A DNA stretch of 54,452 nt from Streptosporangiales bacterium (lineage in GTDB: Bacteria; Actinomycetota; Actinomycetes; Streptosporangiales; WHSR01), in NCBI GenBank assembly GCA_009379995.1, contig WHSR01000026.1, forward strand, positions 1 to 54,452, written 5' to 3'. This document shows positions 33,417-41,696 of the stretch, in pieces. The position numbers and the translations under genes were made by a program. Each line of letters starts with the position of its first letter. The first letter of the stretch is position 1. The notes under the pieces are model-generated. The model ran no database searches, was not told where the DNA came from, and worked only from the letters and a program-made list of their open reading frames with translations.

Positions 33417-33493
33417 ATTCCCTCCATCCTGTGCAGAGTGGTGGCGATCTCCCGGGCCACGCAATCGGCCCGATGTATAGACTTGAACCATTG

Positions 33494-33513
33494 ATTCATA
33501 CGATGATATGAAT
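33494..33513. promoter_or_regulatory. Palindrome in the divergent aminotransferase/pucR promoter
   Basis: ATTCATA (33494-33500), CGATGA, TATGAAT (33507-33513): a perfect 7-bp inverted repeat four bases before the PucR start and 78 bases before the aminotransferase start. It is placed to serve as an autoregulatory and operon operator for PucR. Confidence 0.6.
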
Positions 33514-33517
33514 AAGC

Positions 33518-35017
33518 ATGGCGATCACGGTTCGTCAGCTGGTGGGCATCCCGGACCTCGGGACGCGGGTCTACGCCGGAGCTACCGGGATCGACCGGGA
33601 GATCACCTGGGCGCACGTCTCCGAGCTTCCCGACCCCACGGAGTGGCTCGACTCGGGCGAGCTGCTGATGACAACCGGCCTTGCCATCGCCGAGGAGCCC
33701 TCCGCGCAGCGGGCCTACGTCGAGCGGCTGGCCAACGCGGGTGTGAGCGGCCTGCTCATAGGCGAGCGCATGGAGGCGCCCGATCTCAGCGACGAGCTCG
33801 CCTGGGCCGCCGAGGAGCTGTCGTTCCCCGTGCTCATGACCGCGTACGAGGTGCCCTTCACCGCCATCGCCCGTGCGGTCGCCGACGCCAACACGACCGA
33901 GCAGCGACAGCTGTTGGCACGGACTCAGCAGATCTACGAGACCGTGCGCTCGGCCGCCGCGGCGGGGCTGTCGGGCGCCGAGTTGATGGCCCGGCTGGGC
34001 GAGCTGGTCGGCTGCGGCCTGTACGTCGTGGACCCGGAGCGCGGGTTCTCCCTTCTGCCGGGCACGGAGCCGCCGAGCGACGTGGTCGCCACGCTGACCG
34101 CCGCCGCCTCGGTGCGGGCCAAGCCGATACCCGCGCTCCTGCGGCTGGAGCGCGGCAGCCGGCCGGCGGTGGCCATGGCGGTCCCGGCGTCCCGACCGGC
34201 CGCGATGATCGTGCTGCCGCGCGGTCAGCAGGAGACCGACCTCACCGTCCTGCGGCACGTCACGTCGGTGGCCGCGCTCGAGGTGGAAAAGGAGACCTCG
34301 GAACGGGAGCGTCGGCGACGGCTGGGCTCCGAGCTGCTCGGCGGGCTGCTGGACGGCCGGGTATCTCCGGAGTCTGCGGGGCAGGCACTGGCGGAGCGGG
34401 GTCTCGGGGAGGAGCCCCGCGTGCTTGCCGCCTGCTCCTTCGAAGGCAGGGAGATCGGGCACTCGGACCTACATCTGCGACTCGAGGATCAAGGGGTATC
34501 GCACCTCCTGCTCCGCCGAACCTCGCTCCTCACCGTGTTGGTGCCCGACACCCCGGAGGCGATCGAGGCCCTTCGGGAGGAGATCGACTCTTCGGTGACC
34601 ATCGGCGTGAGCGATCGGCTGAGGCTCGTATCTCGGCTACAGGAGGCACTCCGGGAGAGCCGCTGGGCCCTCGAGGGGGCGAAGGCGGCCCACAAGCCAC
34701 TTGTTCGCTACGGCGAGGACACCACATCCCACCTTTTCCTGCCGAGGACGCTGAGCGAGGCCGACACGCTCGTCAAACACGTGCTCGGCGACCTGATCGA
34801 CTACGACACCACGCACAGCTCCTGTCTCGTCGAGTCGCTGGACAGCTTCCTCTCGCACAACCGCTCGTGGAAGAACGCCGCCGCGTCCCTCCACATCCAC
34901 AAGCAGACACTCGTCTACCGGATGCGCCGCATCGAGGAGATCACCGGCAGGAACCTCAACCGTACCGACGACATCGTCGAGCTGTGGCTGGCGCTGAGGG
35001 CCCACACCGGCCGGTAA
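33518..35017 (+). CDS. PucR family transcriptional regulator
   Basis: The 499-aa product starts ITVRQLVGIPDLGTRVYAGATGIDREITWAHVSELPDPTEWLDSGELLMTTG, the PucR (purine catabolism PurC-like) sensing domain, and ends with NRSWKNAAASLHIHKQTLVYRMRRIEEITGRNLNRTDDIVELWLALRA, the PucR-type helix-turn-helix. It is divergent from the hydantoinase operon, with the palindrome between, so it is the probable activator of uptake and breakdown genes in answer to the ring compound. No ribosome site stands before ATG 33518; the transcript may be nearly leaderless. It is convergent with the cupin gene, 16 bases away. Confidence 0.94.
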   Translation: MAITVRQLVGIPDLGTRVYAGATGIDREITWAHVSELPDPTEWLDSGELLMTTGLAIAEEPSAQRAYVERLANAGVSGLLIGERMEAPDLSDELAWAAEELSFPVLMTAYEVPFTAIARAVADANTTEQRQLLARTQQIYETVRSAAAAGLSGAELMARLGELVGCGLYVVDPERGFSLLPGTEPPSDVVATLTAAASVRAKPIPALLRLERGSRPAVAMAVPASRPAAMIVLPRGQQETDLTVLRHVTSVAALEVEKETSERERRRRLGSELLGGLLDGRVSPESAGQALAERGLGEEPRVLAACSFEGREIGHSDLHLRLEDQGVSHLLLRRTSLLTVLVPDTPEAIEALREEIDSSVTIGVSDRLRLVSRLQEALRESRWALEGAKAAHKPLVRYGEDTTSHLFLPRTLSEADTLVKHVLGDLIDYDTTHSSCLVESLDSFLSHNRSWKNAAASLHIHKQTLVYRMRRIEEITGRNLNRTDDIVELWLALRAHTGR

Positions 35018-35033
35018 TGCTCCTTGGACGGCT

Positions 35034-35405
35034 CTAGATGTCGCCGGCCGGCGAGCCCGGGTAGCGGTGCAGCGGCGAGGGGCCGCGGAAGCTGGCGAAT
35101 ACCACGCATCCCTCCGGGTAGTGGAAGGGGCCGTGCGGCGCCTCGGGCGGGGCGTAGACGGAGTCGCCGGGGCGCATGTGCTCGCCGCGCACGATCTGCA
35201 GGCCTTCGAGGACGACCACCGAGTGCTCGGAGGCGTGCGCGTGTTCGGGCTCGACGTACCCGGGAGGAAACCGGATGAGCACGTCGATGTGCTCGGCCGC
35301 CGGGTCGTGGTGGAAGATCTTGACCTGAACCCCTTCCCCGAGCGCGAGCACCTCCCGGCCGTCCTGCCAGTCGATCTCCCAGCGATGCGCGGTGTGGAAA
35401 TCCAC
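35034..35405 (-). CDS. Cupin domain protein
   Basis: GTG 35405 follows GAGGAAG. The 123-aa single-domain cupin shows motif 1 PPGYVEPEHAHASEHSVVVLEG (metal ligands His, His, Glu) and motif 2 PGDSVYAPPEAPHGPFH (His). It binds a metal and may be a small isomerase, lyase or quercetinase-like enzyme, or a ligand sensor. It is the third gene of the minus-strand set with the MDR dehydrogenase and acyl-CoA dehydrogenase homologue. Role unknown. Confidence 0.88.
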   Translation of the reverse strand: MDFHTAHRWEIDWQDGREVLALGEGVQVKIFHHDPAAEHIDVLIRFPPGYVEPEHAHASEHSVVVLEGLQIVRGEHMRPGDSVYAPPEAPHGPFHYPEGCVVFASFRGPSPLHRYPGSPAGDI

Positions 35406-35436
35406 GGGCTTCCTCCCTCGTGTATCGCGGACTTCT

Positions 35437-36471
35437 CTACTGACGATCCGTCCAGGTCAATGCACCCCGGCCGAGGAGGTCGCCGCGGCGAAGGGCGTCG
35501 TGCAGGCCATCCACGTCGCCCGGACCGGCCACCCGGCCGACGACCGGCCGGACACGCTCCTCGGCCACCAGGCGCGCACCGAACATCAGCTCCGAGCGGC
35601 TCGCGTAGCGGGAGGCGACCACCGTCTGCTGGCGGAACACCATCTCCCGGGGTGACACGCTGACGGTACGGCCCGGGAAGGTGGTGAGCAGCACGAGCCG
35701 CCCGTCCGGCCCCAGCGTTCGCAGCCCCCACTCCAGACTGGCCTCCGTACCCAGCAGGTCCACGACGACGTCGGGGCCGTCGCCCCAGCCGGCGGGCAGC
35801 CGCACCCCCGCGAAGTCGGTCGAGTCGGCGGCCGGCACGCCCAGTACCCGCTCGAGGTAGTCGAGCTTCTCGGCCGACGCCTCCAGCCCCGCCACCTCGG
35901 CGCCGTACACCCGAGCCACCTGCACCATGTGGATACCGACACCGCCGCCGGCGGCGATGACGGCCACCCGCTCCCCGGGGCGGATGCGGGCACGTCCCGC
36001 CACGTGGACGGGCGTGGCGATCGCGTCCGGGATCACCGTCGCCGCCGTGGCCTCGATGCCCTCGGGAAGCGGGACCACGTTCCGTTCCGGCAGGACCGTC
36101 CACTCCGCGTAGCCGCCGTCCCGGTGCACGCCGACGTGCCCCGCCAGGCGCTCGCACATCGACTCGGCCCCGGCGAGACAGCGCCGGCACCGTGCACAGA
36201 GGAGATAGAAGTAGGCCATCGCCCGACGCCCTACCCAATCCGGGTCCACCCCCGGCCCGACCTCCGCCACGGTCCCGACCAGCTCGTGCCCTGGGATACG
36301 GGGAAGATCGGCTGGATCGTCGCCGAGGTTGCCGCGGATGCAGTTCAGCACGGTGAGGCCGACGCCGCAGGCCTCCACCGCGACCAGCACCTCACCCGAT
36401 CCCGGCCGCGGTTTCGGCCGCTCGCCGTCGAGCAGCGGCCCGTCCCAACGCTCGATCCAGCGCGCTCTCAT
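35437..36471 (-). CDS. Zinc-dependent medium-chain alcohol dehydrogenase
   Basis: The 344-aa MDR protein has VEACGVGLTVLNC (catalytic-zinc Cys), PRIPGHELVGTVAEVGPG (the second zinc ligand region), CARCRRCLAGAESMC (four-Cys structural zinc) and VAVIAAGGGVGIHMVQVARVYGAEVAGLEAS (NAD(P) fold, with AAGGGVG in place of GAGGVG). It should oxidise an alcohol or reduce an aldehyde or ketone. It starts eight bases after the upstream acyl-CoA dehydrogenase gene, so the two are co-transcribed. Confidence 0.92.
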   Translation of the reverse strand: MRARWIERWDGPLLDGERPKPRPGSGEVLVAVEACGVGLTVLNCIRGNLGDDPADLPRIPGHELVGTVAEVGPGVDPDWVGRRAMAYFYLLCARCRRCLAGAESMCERLAGHVGVHRDGGYAEWTVLPERNVVPLPEGIEATAATVIPDAIATPVHVAGRARIRPGERVAVIAAGGGVGIHMVQVARVYGAEVAGLEASAEKLDYLERVLGVPAADSTDFAGVRLPAGWGDGPDVVVDLLGTEASLEWGLRTLGPDGRLVLLTTFPGRTVSVSPREMVFRQQTVVASRYASRSELMFGARLVAEERVRPVVGRVAGPGDVDGLHDALRRGDLLGRGALTWTDRQ

Positions 36472-36478
36472 CTCGGGC

Positions 36479-37723
36479 TCACGCCGTCGTCTCGTCGGTC
36501 ATAGCCGCTATGCGCAGCCGATGGCTGTCCTGGGCCCCGTCCGAGTGCAGGAACGACAGGCAGTCCCGCAAGAACTTGTTCACCTCGCACTCCTGGTACA
36601 TCACGGCGAGGCCGCCGAACAGCTCCGCCGCGGACAGACACGTGCGCATCGCCACCTCGGCGGCGTGCACCTTTGCCGCACTGCCCAGCCGGTAGTCGTA
36701 GGCCGGGTCGTGCTCGACCGCCCACGCCGCCCGCCAGATGAGGCTGCGCGCGGCCTCGAGCTCGCAGTACATGTCGGCGAGCCGGCAGCGGACGTTGGCG
36801 TGATCGAACAGCCGGGCGCCACCCTGTACCCGGGCCTTCGCGTGCTCCAGCGCCAGCTCGTACGCGGCTCGGGCGGTGCCCAGGGTGGTCGCCCCGGCGG
36901 TGATGGCGCTTTCCTTGAGGATGCGCCGCGACCCCGCGTAGCCACGGTGTGCCTCGCCGAGCAGCCGGTCCGGCGGCAGCTGCACGTTCCGGAAGACCAG
37001 GCGGCCGTTGTTGTTGCCGCGCTGGGACATCTTCTCGTGCACGTGTACGACCTCGAAGCCGGGATCCTCGGCGAAGACGAGGAACGCGCTCGTCCCGCTC
37101 ACCGCGGGACTGTCCGGGTCGGTGCAGGCGAACACGCAGAAGATGCCGGCGTCCGGGGCGTTGGAGATGAAGTGCTTGTGGCCGTCGAGGACCCAGCCGC
37201 CGTCCGGTCGCCGCTCCGCACGCGTCGCGAACCGGAAGTCGCCGTCGAGGATGTAGTCCGAGCCCGTCTCCGGCTCGGTGAAGCAGATGCTGAGCAGGCA
37301 GCGGGAGTCCTTCACGAAACGCTCGAGGAACCGCTCCCGGGTCGCCCCGGACGACAGCTGGTAGATGATGCGCTGCGCCTTGAGGCACTGGTCGATCAGC
37401 ACCGCGAAACCCATGTCGCCGTAGCCGAGCTCCTCGGCAACGATCGCCAGCTCCAGCGCGCTCGCGCCGCGGCCACCCGCGTCGCGCGGCAGGCCCATCG
37501 TGCGCCAGCCCCGCGCCGACGCCTCCTCGAGAAGGTCCCAGGCCACCCGATCCCGTGGTTCCGGCTGCCACTCGAGCTCACGCGCGCGATGGCGCAGCCG
37601 CTCGACGGAGAAAGCCCGCACCTCCCGCTGCAGCTCGAGTAGCTCGGGCGTCAGCCCGAAGAACGGGACCGGCGCCACCGTCGTCGCCGACCCCGACGCC
37701 GCGGACGTCCCCATAGATTGCAT
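36479..37723 (-). CDS. Acyl-CoA dehydrogenase family protein
   Basis: Start ATG 37723 (or 37714) gives about 414 aa; no ribosome site is visible and TATATC sits just upstream, so translation may be leaderless. Blocks: WRTMGLPRDAGGRGASALELAIVAEELGYGD, ICFTEPETGSDYILDGDFRFATRAERRPDGGWVLDGHKHFISNAP, RGNNNGRLVFRNVQLPPDRLLGEAHRGY and LFGGLAVMYQECEVNKFLRDCLSF. The place of the catalytic glutamate (IYEGT) reads LHSDGAQ, so it may use Asp or a different chemistry. First gene of the MDR/cupin operon. Confidence 0.88.
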   Translation of the reverse strand: MQSMGTSAASGSATTVAPVPFFGLTPELLELQREVRAFSVERLRHRARELEWQPEPRDRVAWDLLEEASARGWRTMGLPRDAGGRGASALELAIVAEELGYGDMGFAVLIDQCLKAQRIIYQLSSGATRERFLERFVKDSRCLLSICFTEPETGSDYILDGDFRFATRAERRPDGGWVLDGHKHFISNAPDAGIFCVFACTDPDSPAVSGTSAFLVFAEDPGFEVVHVHEKMSQRGNNNGRLVFRNVQLPPDRLLGEAHRGYAGSRRILKESAITAGATTLGTARAAYELALEHAKARVQGGARLFDHANVRCRLADMYCELEAARSLIWRAAWAVEHDPAYDYRLGSAAKVHAAEVAMRTCLSAAELFGGLAVMYQECEVNKFLRDCLSFLHSDGAQDSHRLRIAAMTDETTA

Positions 37724-38004
37724 GATATAGCACACGCCTGCCGGGCCACCGAAGATCAACGGGCGCCATATGGCAGATCATCGGCACCACAGACACAAAC
37801 CTGCACGTTTTAGTTGCTCTGTGCCCCTCCTGTATTTCTTGCACCTTCGTTACGATACGGACGGCGCCGCCGGGTGCTGCCTGGGAGTTTCGATGTATCA
37901 GGAGGCGCTCGAGAGGACTCTCGGGCATAGGACGACGTTTTGAGGGCGCCCATGCAAAGCCGAAAGCGCGGGGGAACGAACTTGGCGGCGGATCGGGGCC
38001 GTCC

Positions 38005-39057
38005 ATGACGGGTGTCCTCGTGCTCGGAGACATCCCCAGCACAGGGATTGCCGGAGCCAGCGCGGAGCGGGTGGTACCCGGGAGTGACCCCCAGGACCAC
38101 CAGACACCCGACGTCCCGAATCCTCCGGCCACACCGGCGTTGCCCCCCGACGACTTCCTCGACCTGGTACGGCAGCGACTCGGCCAGGCCAAAATCGTCG
38201 TCGCCGTCTATCCCGCTTGGCGGCCGGAACCCGCCAAGCGCTACATCCAGCTCGCCCGGTCGGCCCTGGAGACCGAGTGGCTCGTCGGCGCCCCGTCGGA
38301 TCTGCCCCCGCTGGCCCTCTCCCTCGTCGCGGACCAGCTCGCCTACCTCGCGCCGTACGTTCCCCCCGGCGTTCTCGTGGGCCTGGTGTCGCGGCTCGCC
38401 CGGGAGACCCTCGCCGGCGCCTGGGTACGCAGCGTCGCCGGGCTGAAACACATCCCCATCTCGCTCGGCCAGCACGTCTCCTCGTACCTGCCCGGCGGTT
38501 TTCTGGTCACCGCGTCCCCGCAGTCGGGTATCAGCCGGGTGAAGGGCGGCGCACAGGTCGGCGAGCTTCCGTACCGTCCCGTCGACCCGGTGCAGGTGCT
38601 CGCCGTCCCGGCGGACGGCGACGTGGACTGGTTCCGGGGCACCCTGCTGCCGAGCGTCCGCCCCGCGCGGGTGCAGTTCTTCCAGCCGCAGCCGCTGGGC
38701 AGCACGTACTGGGGGACGAAGAAGTACGTCGAATACGTGGCCTTCAGCTCTCATCCCCAGGCCCTCACCCATGCCGCGGGCTCGGTCCGCGTCCGCACCT
38801 GCCGCTGGTGCGGGCAGATCGTGGCGGCGCCGACGTGCCCGTTCTGCGGGATGACCCGACACCGGCCCGGAGGGGCGGCCCAGGGCTCGGCCGGAGGATC
38901 GGCCCAGGGGCCGGACCAGGGGTCCGCCCGGGGACCGGCCGGCGCCCGCGACGACGGCGCACAGATCGGTGCCCAACGCGCGGCTACCGGGGCGGCCCCC
39001 GCCCAGGCTTACGGTCACGTTCCTTCCCCAACCGAGCCCGGAAGTGGAGTGCCATGA
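38005..39057 (+). CDS. Unrecognised pilus-locus protein with C-terminal zinc knuckles
   Basis: The 350-aa protein is the first gene of the pilus operon; its TGA overlaps the CpaB start (ATGA at 39054). After a proline-rich lead of 45 residues comes a folded region (FLDLVRQRLGQAKIVVAVYPAW, YIQLARSALETEWLVGAPSDLPPLALSLVADQLAYLAPYVPPGVLVGLVSRLA) and then CRWCGQIVAAPTCPFCG, a zinc-ribbon pair, followed by a Gly/Ala/Gln-rich disordered tail. No signal peptide or membrane helix is evident, so it is probably cytoplasmic. I know of no assigned role; coupling to CpaB points to pilus assembly or its control. Confidence 0.75.
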   Translation: MTGVLVLGDIPSTGIAGASAERVVPGSDPQDHQTPDVPNPPATPALPPDDFLDLVRQRLGQAKIVVAVYPAWRPEPAKRYIQLARSALETEWLVGAPSDLPPLALSLVADQLAYLAPYVPPGVLVGLVSRLARETLAGAWVRSVAGLKHIPISLGQHVSSYLPGGFLVTASPQSGISRVKGGAQVGELPYRPVDPVQVLAVPADGDVDWFRGTLLPSVRPARVQFFQPQPLGSTYWGTKKYVEYVAFSSHPQALTHAAGSVRVRTCRWCGQIVAAPTCPFCGMTRHRPGGAAQGSAGGSAQGPDQGSARGPAGARDDGAQIGAQRAATGAAPAQAYGHVPSPTEPGSGVP

Positions 39058-39752
39058 ACCCGCGCCAGCGAAGGGGAGCGCTGATGATGATCCTGGCGGG
39101 CGTGCTCGCCGTCGGGGTCCTCGTGATCCTGATGGGGTACGTGAGCTCGGTCCGCGCCGAGGTCGGCAGCCGCAGTCCGGTGCTGACCTTACGGCAGGAC
39201 GTACCGGCGAACACGCCGCTCACCGCGGACATGGTCGACCAGAGCGAGATCCCGGACCGGTGGGCGCCGGACAGGGTCCTGCACGACGTGTCCCAGCTGC
39301 AGAACAAGGTAGCCACGGCCGACCTGCGGGCTGGAACGTTCCTGCAGGAGGGAATGGTCGCCGATCCCCCGAGGCTGCAGCCCGGCCAGCGGGAGATCGC
39401 CATCATGATCAACGCCGAGACCGGGGTGGCGGGCAAGGTCGAACCGAACGACCAGGTCGACATCTACGCGACGTTCCCGGGCGACACCCAGGACACCCAG
39501 TCCTGCGCGGTGCGGGTCATCTCCCGGGCACGCGTGATCGACGTCGGCAAGCTGCAGGCCGAGCGCGAGAACGACGCCGGCGCCGTCGCGGAGACCCGGG
39601 TCGTACCGATCACGTTCGCTCTCACCCCGGACGACAGCCTGGCGCTGACGTACGCGGAGAGCTTCGCCAGCAAGGTACGGCTGGCGCTGATCGGCGACGG
39701 AGAGATCGAGGTCCCGGCGAACGACTCGATCTGCCAGGTGCCGTCGGGGTGA
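39054..39752 (+). CDS. cpaB: Flp pilus assembly protein CpaB/RcpC (SAF domain)
   Basis: 232 aa with one N-terminal membrane helix (MMILAGVLAVGVLVILMGYV) followed by a SAF domain (VLTLRQDVPANTPLTADMVDQSEIP, VATADLRAGTFLQEGMV) and REIAIMINAETGVAGKVEPNDQVDIYATF. CpaB proteins lie outside the cytoplasmic membrane and probably bind peptidoglycan or line the channel of the Tad machine. Start ATG 39054 is coupled to the preceding gene. Confidence 0.9.
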   Translation: MNPRQRRGALMMILAGVLAVGVLVILMGYVSSVRAEVGSRSPVLTLRQDVPANTPLTADMVDQSEIPDRWAPDRVLHDVSQLQNKVATADLRAGTFLQEGMVADPPRLQPGQREIAIMINAETGVAGKVEPNDQVDIYATFPGDTQDTQSCAVRVISRARVIDVGKLQAERENDAGAVAETRVVPITFALTPDDSLALTYAESFASKVRLALIGDGEIEVPANDSICQVPSG

Positions 39753-39756
39753 TGAC

Positions 39757-41322
39757 GTGAGCTATCTGCTGCTCCTCGGTGTCGCCGACCACGCGCTGGC
39801 GAACTCGCTGCGTGCCCAGCTCAGCGAGCTTCCGGACATTCAGATCGGCGGCGTGGAACGGTCGTCCGGTGACGTGGTGGGCGCGCTGGCCGACGAGGAC
39901 GCCGTCGACGTCGTCATGGTGCACGAGGACCTCGGCCCGCTGCCGGCCCTCGAGCTCGTCCGCGACATCGCCCTGCGCTACCCGCACATCGCCGTCATCT
40001 TGCTGGCCGGGGACCCGACACCGCAGACCTTCACCGCCGCGATGGAGGCGGGTGCGCGCGGGGTCCTACCCGCCCAGCCCTCGCTCGACGAGCTGCAGAC
40101 CCGCATCGTCACCGCCGGCGAGTGGTCGCGGAGCATGCGGCGGCACTTCGACGCCTCGTTCGCCGGTCCTCTCCCCGGCCGGGGCGGAACGCTGATCGCG
40201 CTCGCCGGCGCCAAGGGCGGCACCGGCACCACCATGCTCGCCGTGCACCTCGCGCTGGCGGCCACCGCCGCGCGCCGTACCGTCTGCCTCGTCGACATGG
40301 ACCTGCAGGGCGGCGACCTGCCAAGCTACCTGGACGTCACCCACCGCCGCACGGTCGTCGACCTGGTCGACGTCGCCGACGATCTCAACCCGACTGTCCT
40401 CGCCGACACGCTCTTCGTGCATCCGGCCGGCCCGCACGTGCTGCTGGCGCCCGCGGAGGGTGAGCGCGGGGAGGACGTGACCGCCCGGGCCACCCGGCAG
40501 ATCCTGGGCAGCCTCCGGTCCCGCTACGACGTCGTCATCGCCGACTGCGGCTCGCACGTGAGCGAGGGCAGCGCGATGGCGGTGGAGATGGCGGACCGGG
40601 TGGTGATGACCGTCACCCCGGACCTTCCCGCGCTGCGTGCCGCGAAGCGGCTCGGCAAGCTGTGGACGCGGCTGCAGGTCCGCAAGGAGGACGACCTGGT
40701 GGTGGTCCTCACCCGGCACAGCCGGCACAACGAGATCCAGCCGGACTTCGCCCGTAAGATCCTCGGCCTGCCGCTGCTGCGGACCACTGTGCCGGCGGCG
40801 TTCCGCGCCCTGGAGGGCTCGGTCAACACCGGCACCCCGCTGAGCGTGGCCGACGAGGGCTTCCGCCGGGCGATCGGCCAGCTCGCGGTCGAGATCGGCG
40901 CGGTGACACCTCCCGGCGTCGCCCCCGCGGCGACGGCCGGCGGCAGGCGGGGCCGAAGGGTTCGAGGCGAGTCGGGTCAGGCGTCGGTCGAGACCCTCTC
41001 CCTTGCGCCGTGGCTGCTGTTGATCTTGGTGTTCGTGTGGCAGGTAGTGCTCATCGGCATGGGCGCGGTGGTCGCCGCCCATGCCGCCAACGAGGGGGCG
41101 AGCCGCGCCGCGGTCGGCGATCCGCCGGCGGAGGTGACGGAGGCGGCGCTGGCGCGCATCCCGGCGCCCTGGAACGACCGTGCCAGCGTGCACTACGGCT
41201 GCGGCGGCGGGGTCTGCGGGGACCGGGTGGTGGTCGAGATCGGCGTGCCCGTCGTGCTCCCGGGTGTCGTGTACGCCCCTTGGCCGATCGAAACCGAGGC
41301 GAAGGTGGTGCACGAGCTATGA
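39757..41322 (+). CDS. CpaE/TadZ ATPase fused to a TadE-like pseudopilin domain
   Basis: 521 aa from GTG 39757. Residues 1-125 are receiver-like; 145-385 are a ParA/MinD-type ATPase with deviant Walker A GAKGGTGTT (151-159), DMDLQGGDLPSYLDV and IADCGSHVSEGSAMAVEMADRVVMTVTPDLPALRAAK. This is CpaE/TadZ, which places the Tad machine at the membrane. From 404 on, GESGQASVETLSLAPWLLLILVFVWQVVLIGMGAVVAAHAANEGASRAA is a TadE N-terminus with its transmembrane helix, followed by an extracytoplasmic part with two cysteines (482, 487). In other Tad loci these are separate genes. The frame is open with no sign of a shift. Confidence 0.85.
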   Translation: MSYLLLLGVADHALANSLRAQLSELPDIQIGGVERSSGDVVGALADEDAVDVVMVHEDLGPLPALELVRDIALRYPHIAVILLAGDPTPQTFTAAMEAGARGVLPAQPSLDELQTRIVTAGEWSRSMRRHFDASFAGPLPGRGGTLIALAGAKGGTGTTMLAVHLALAATAARRTVCLVDMDLQGGDLPSYLDVTHRRTVVDLVDVADDLNPTVLADTLFVHPAGPHVLLAPAEGERGEDVTARATRQILGSLRSRYDVVIADCGSHVSEGSAMAVEMADRVVMTVTPDLPALRAAKRLGKLWTRLQVRKEDDLVVVLTRHSRHNEIQPDFARKILGLPLLRTTVPAAFRALEGSVNTGTPLSVADEGFRRAIGQLAVEIGAVTPPGVAPAATAGGRRGRRVRGESGQASVETLSLAPWLLLILVFVWQVVLIGMGAVVAAHAANEGASRAAVGDPPAEVTEAALARIPAPWNDRASVHYGCGGGVCGDRVVVEIGVPVVLPGVVYAPWPIETEAKVVHEL

Positions 41323-41693
41323 CGCCTCAGACACACAGGCGCCGCGGCAAACCCGACGACGGCGGCCAGGCGACCATCGAGTTCCTGACGCTCACACCGT
41401 GGCTGCTTATCGCCGGCATCGCGGCGTTCCAGGCGTACATCACGGTCGTCGCCATCGAGCGGGTCGACAACGCCGCGCGTACCGGTGCCAGGGTGGAGAG
41501 CATGGGCCGCGACGGTGGGCAGGCCGCCGCCGAGGCGCTGCCCGGATGGCTGAACTCACAGCGGCCCGCGGAGATCTCGGTGAACACCGTCGACGACACC
41601 GCGCACGCCCGGATCTCCGCGAAGGTGCCCATCCTCTACGGCCTGCCGTACCACTACACGGTGACGCGCACGGTCGAGATGCCGGTCGGGTGA
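41319..41693 (+). CDS. tadE: TadE-like minor pseudopilin
   Basis: 124 aa from ATG 41319, overlapping the fusion gene stop (ATGA). GGQATIEFLTLTPWLLIAGIAAFQAYITVVAIERVDNAARTGAR is the TadE pattern: a Gly before a Gln-Ala-x-x-Glu hydrophobic helix, cut by a prepilin peptidase. It would be a minor pilin of the Flp fibre. It is a second TadE-like unit next to the one fused to CpaE. Confidence 0.85.
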   Translation: MTPQTHRRRGKPDDGGQATIEFLTLTPWLLIAGIAAFQAYITVVAIERVDNAARTGARVESMGRDGGQAAAEALPGWLNSQRPAEISVNTVDDTAHARISAKVPILYGLPYHYTVTRTVEMPVG

Positions 41694-41696
41694 ATC

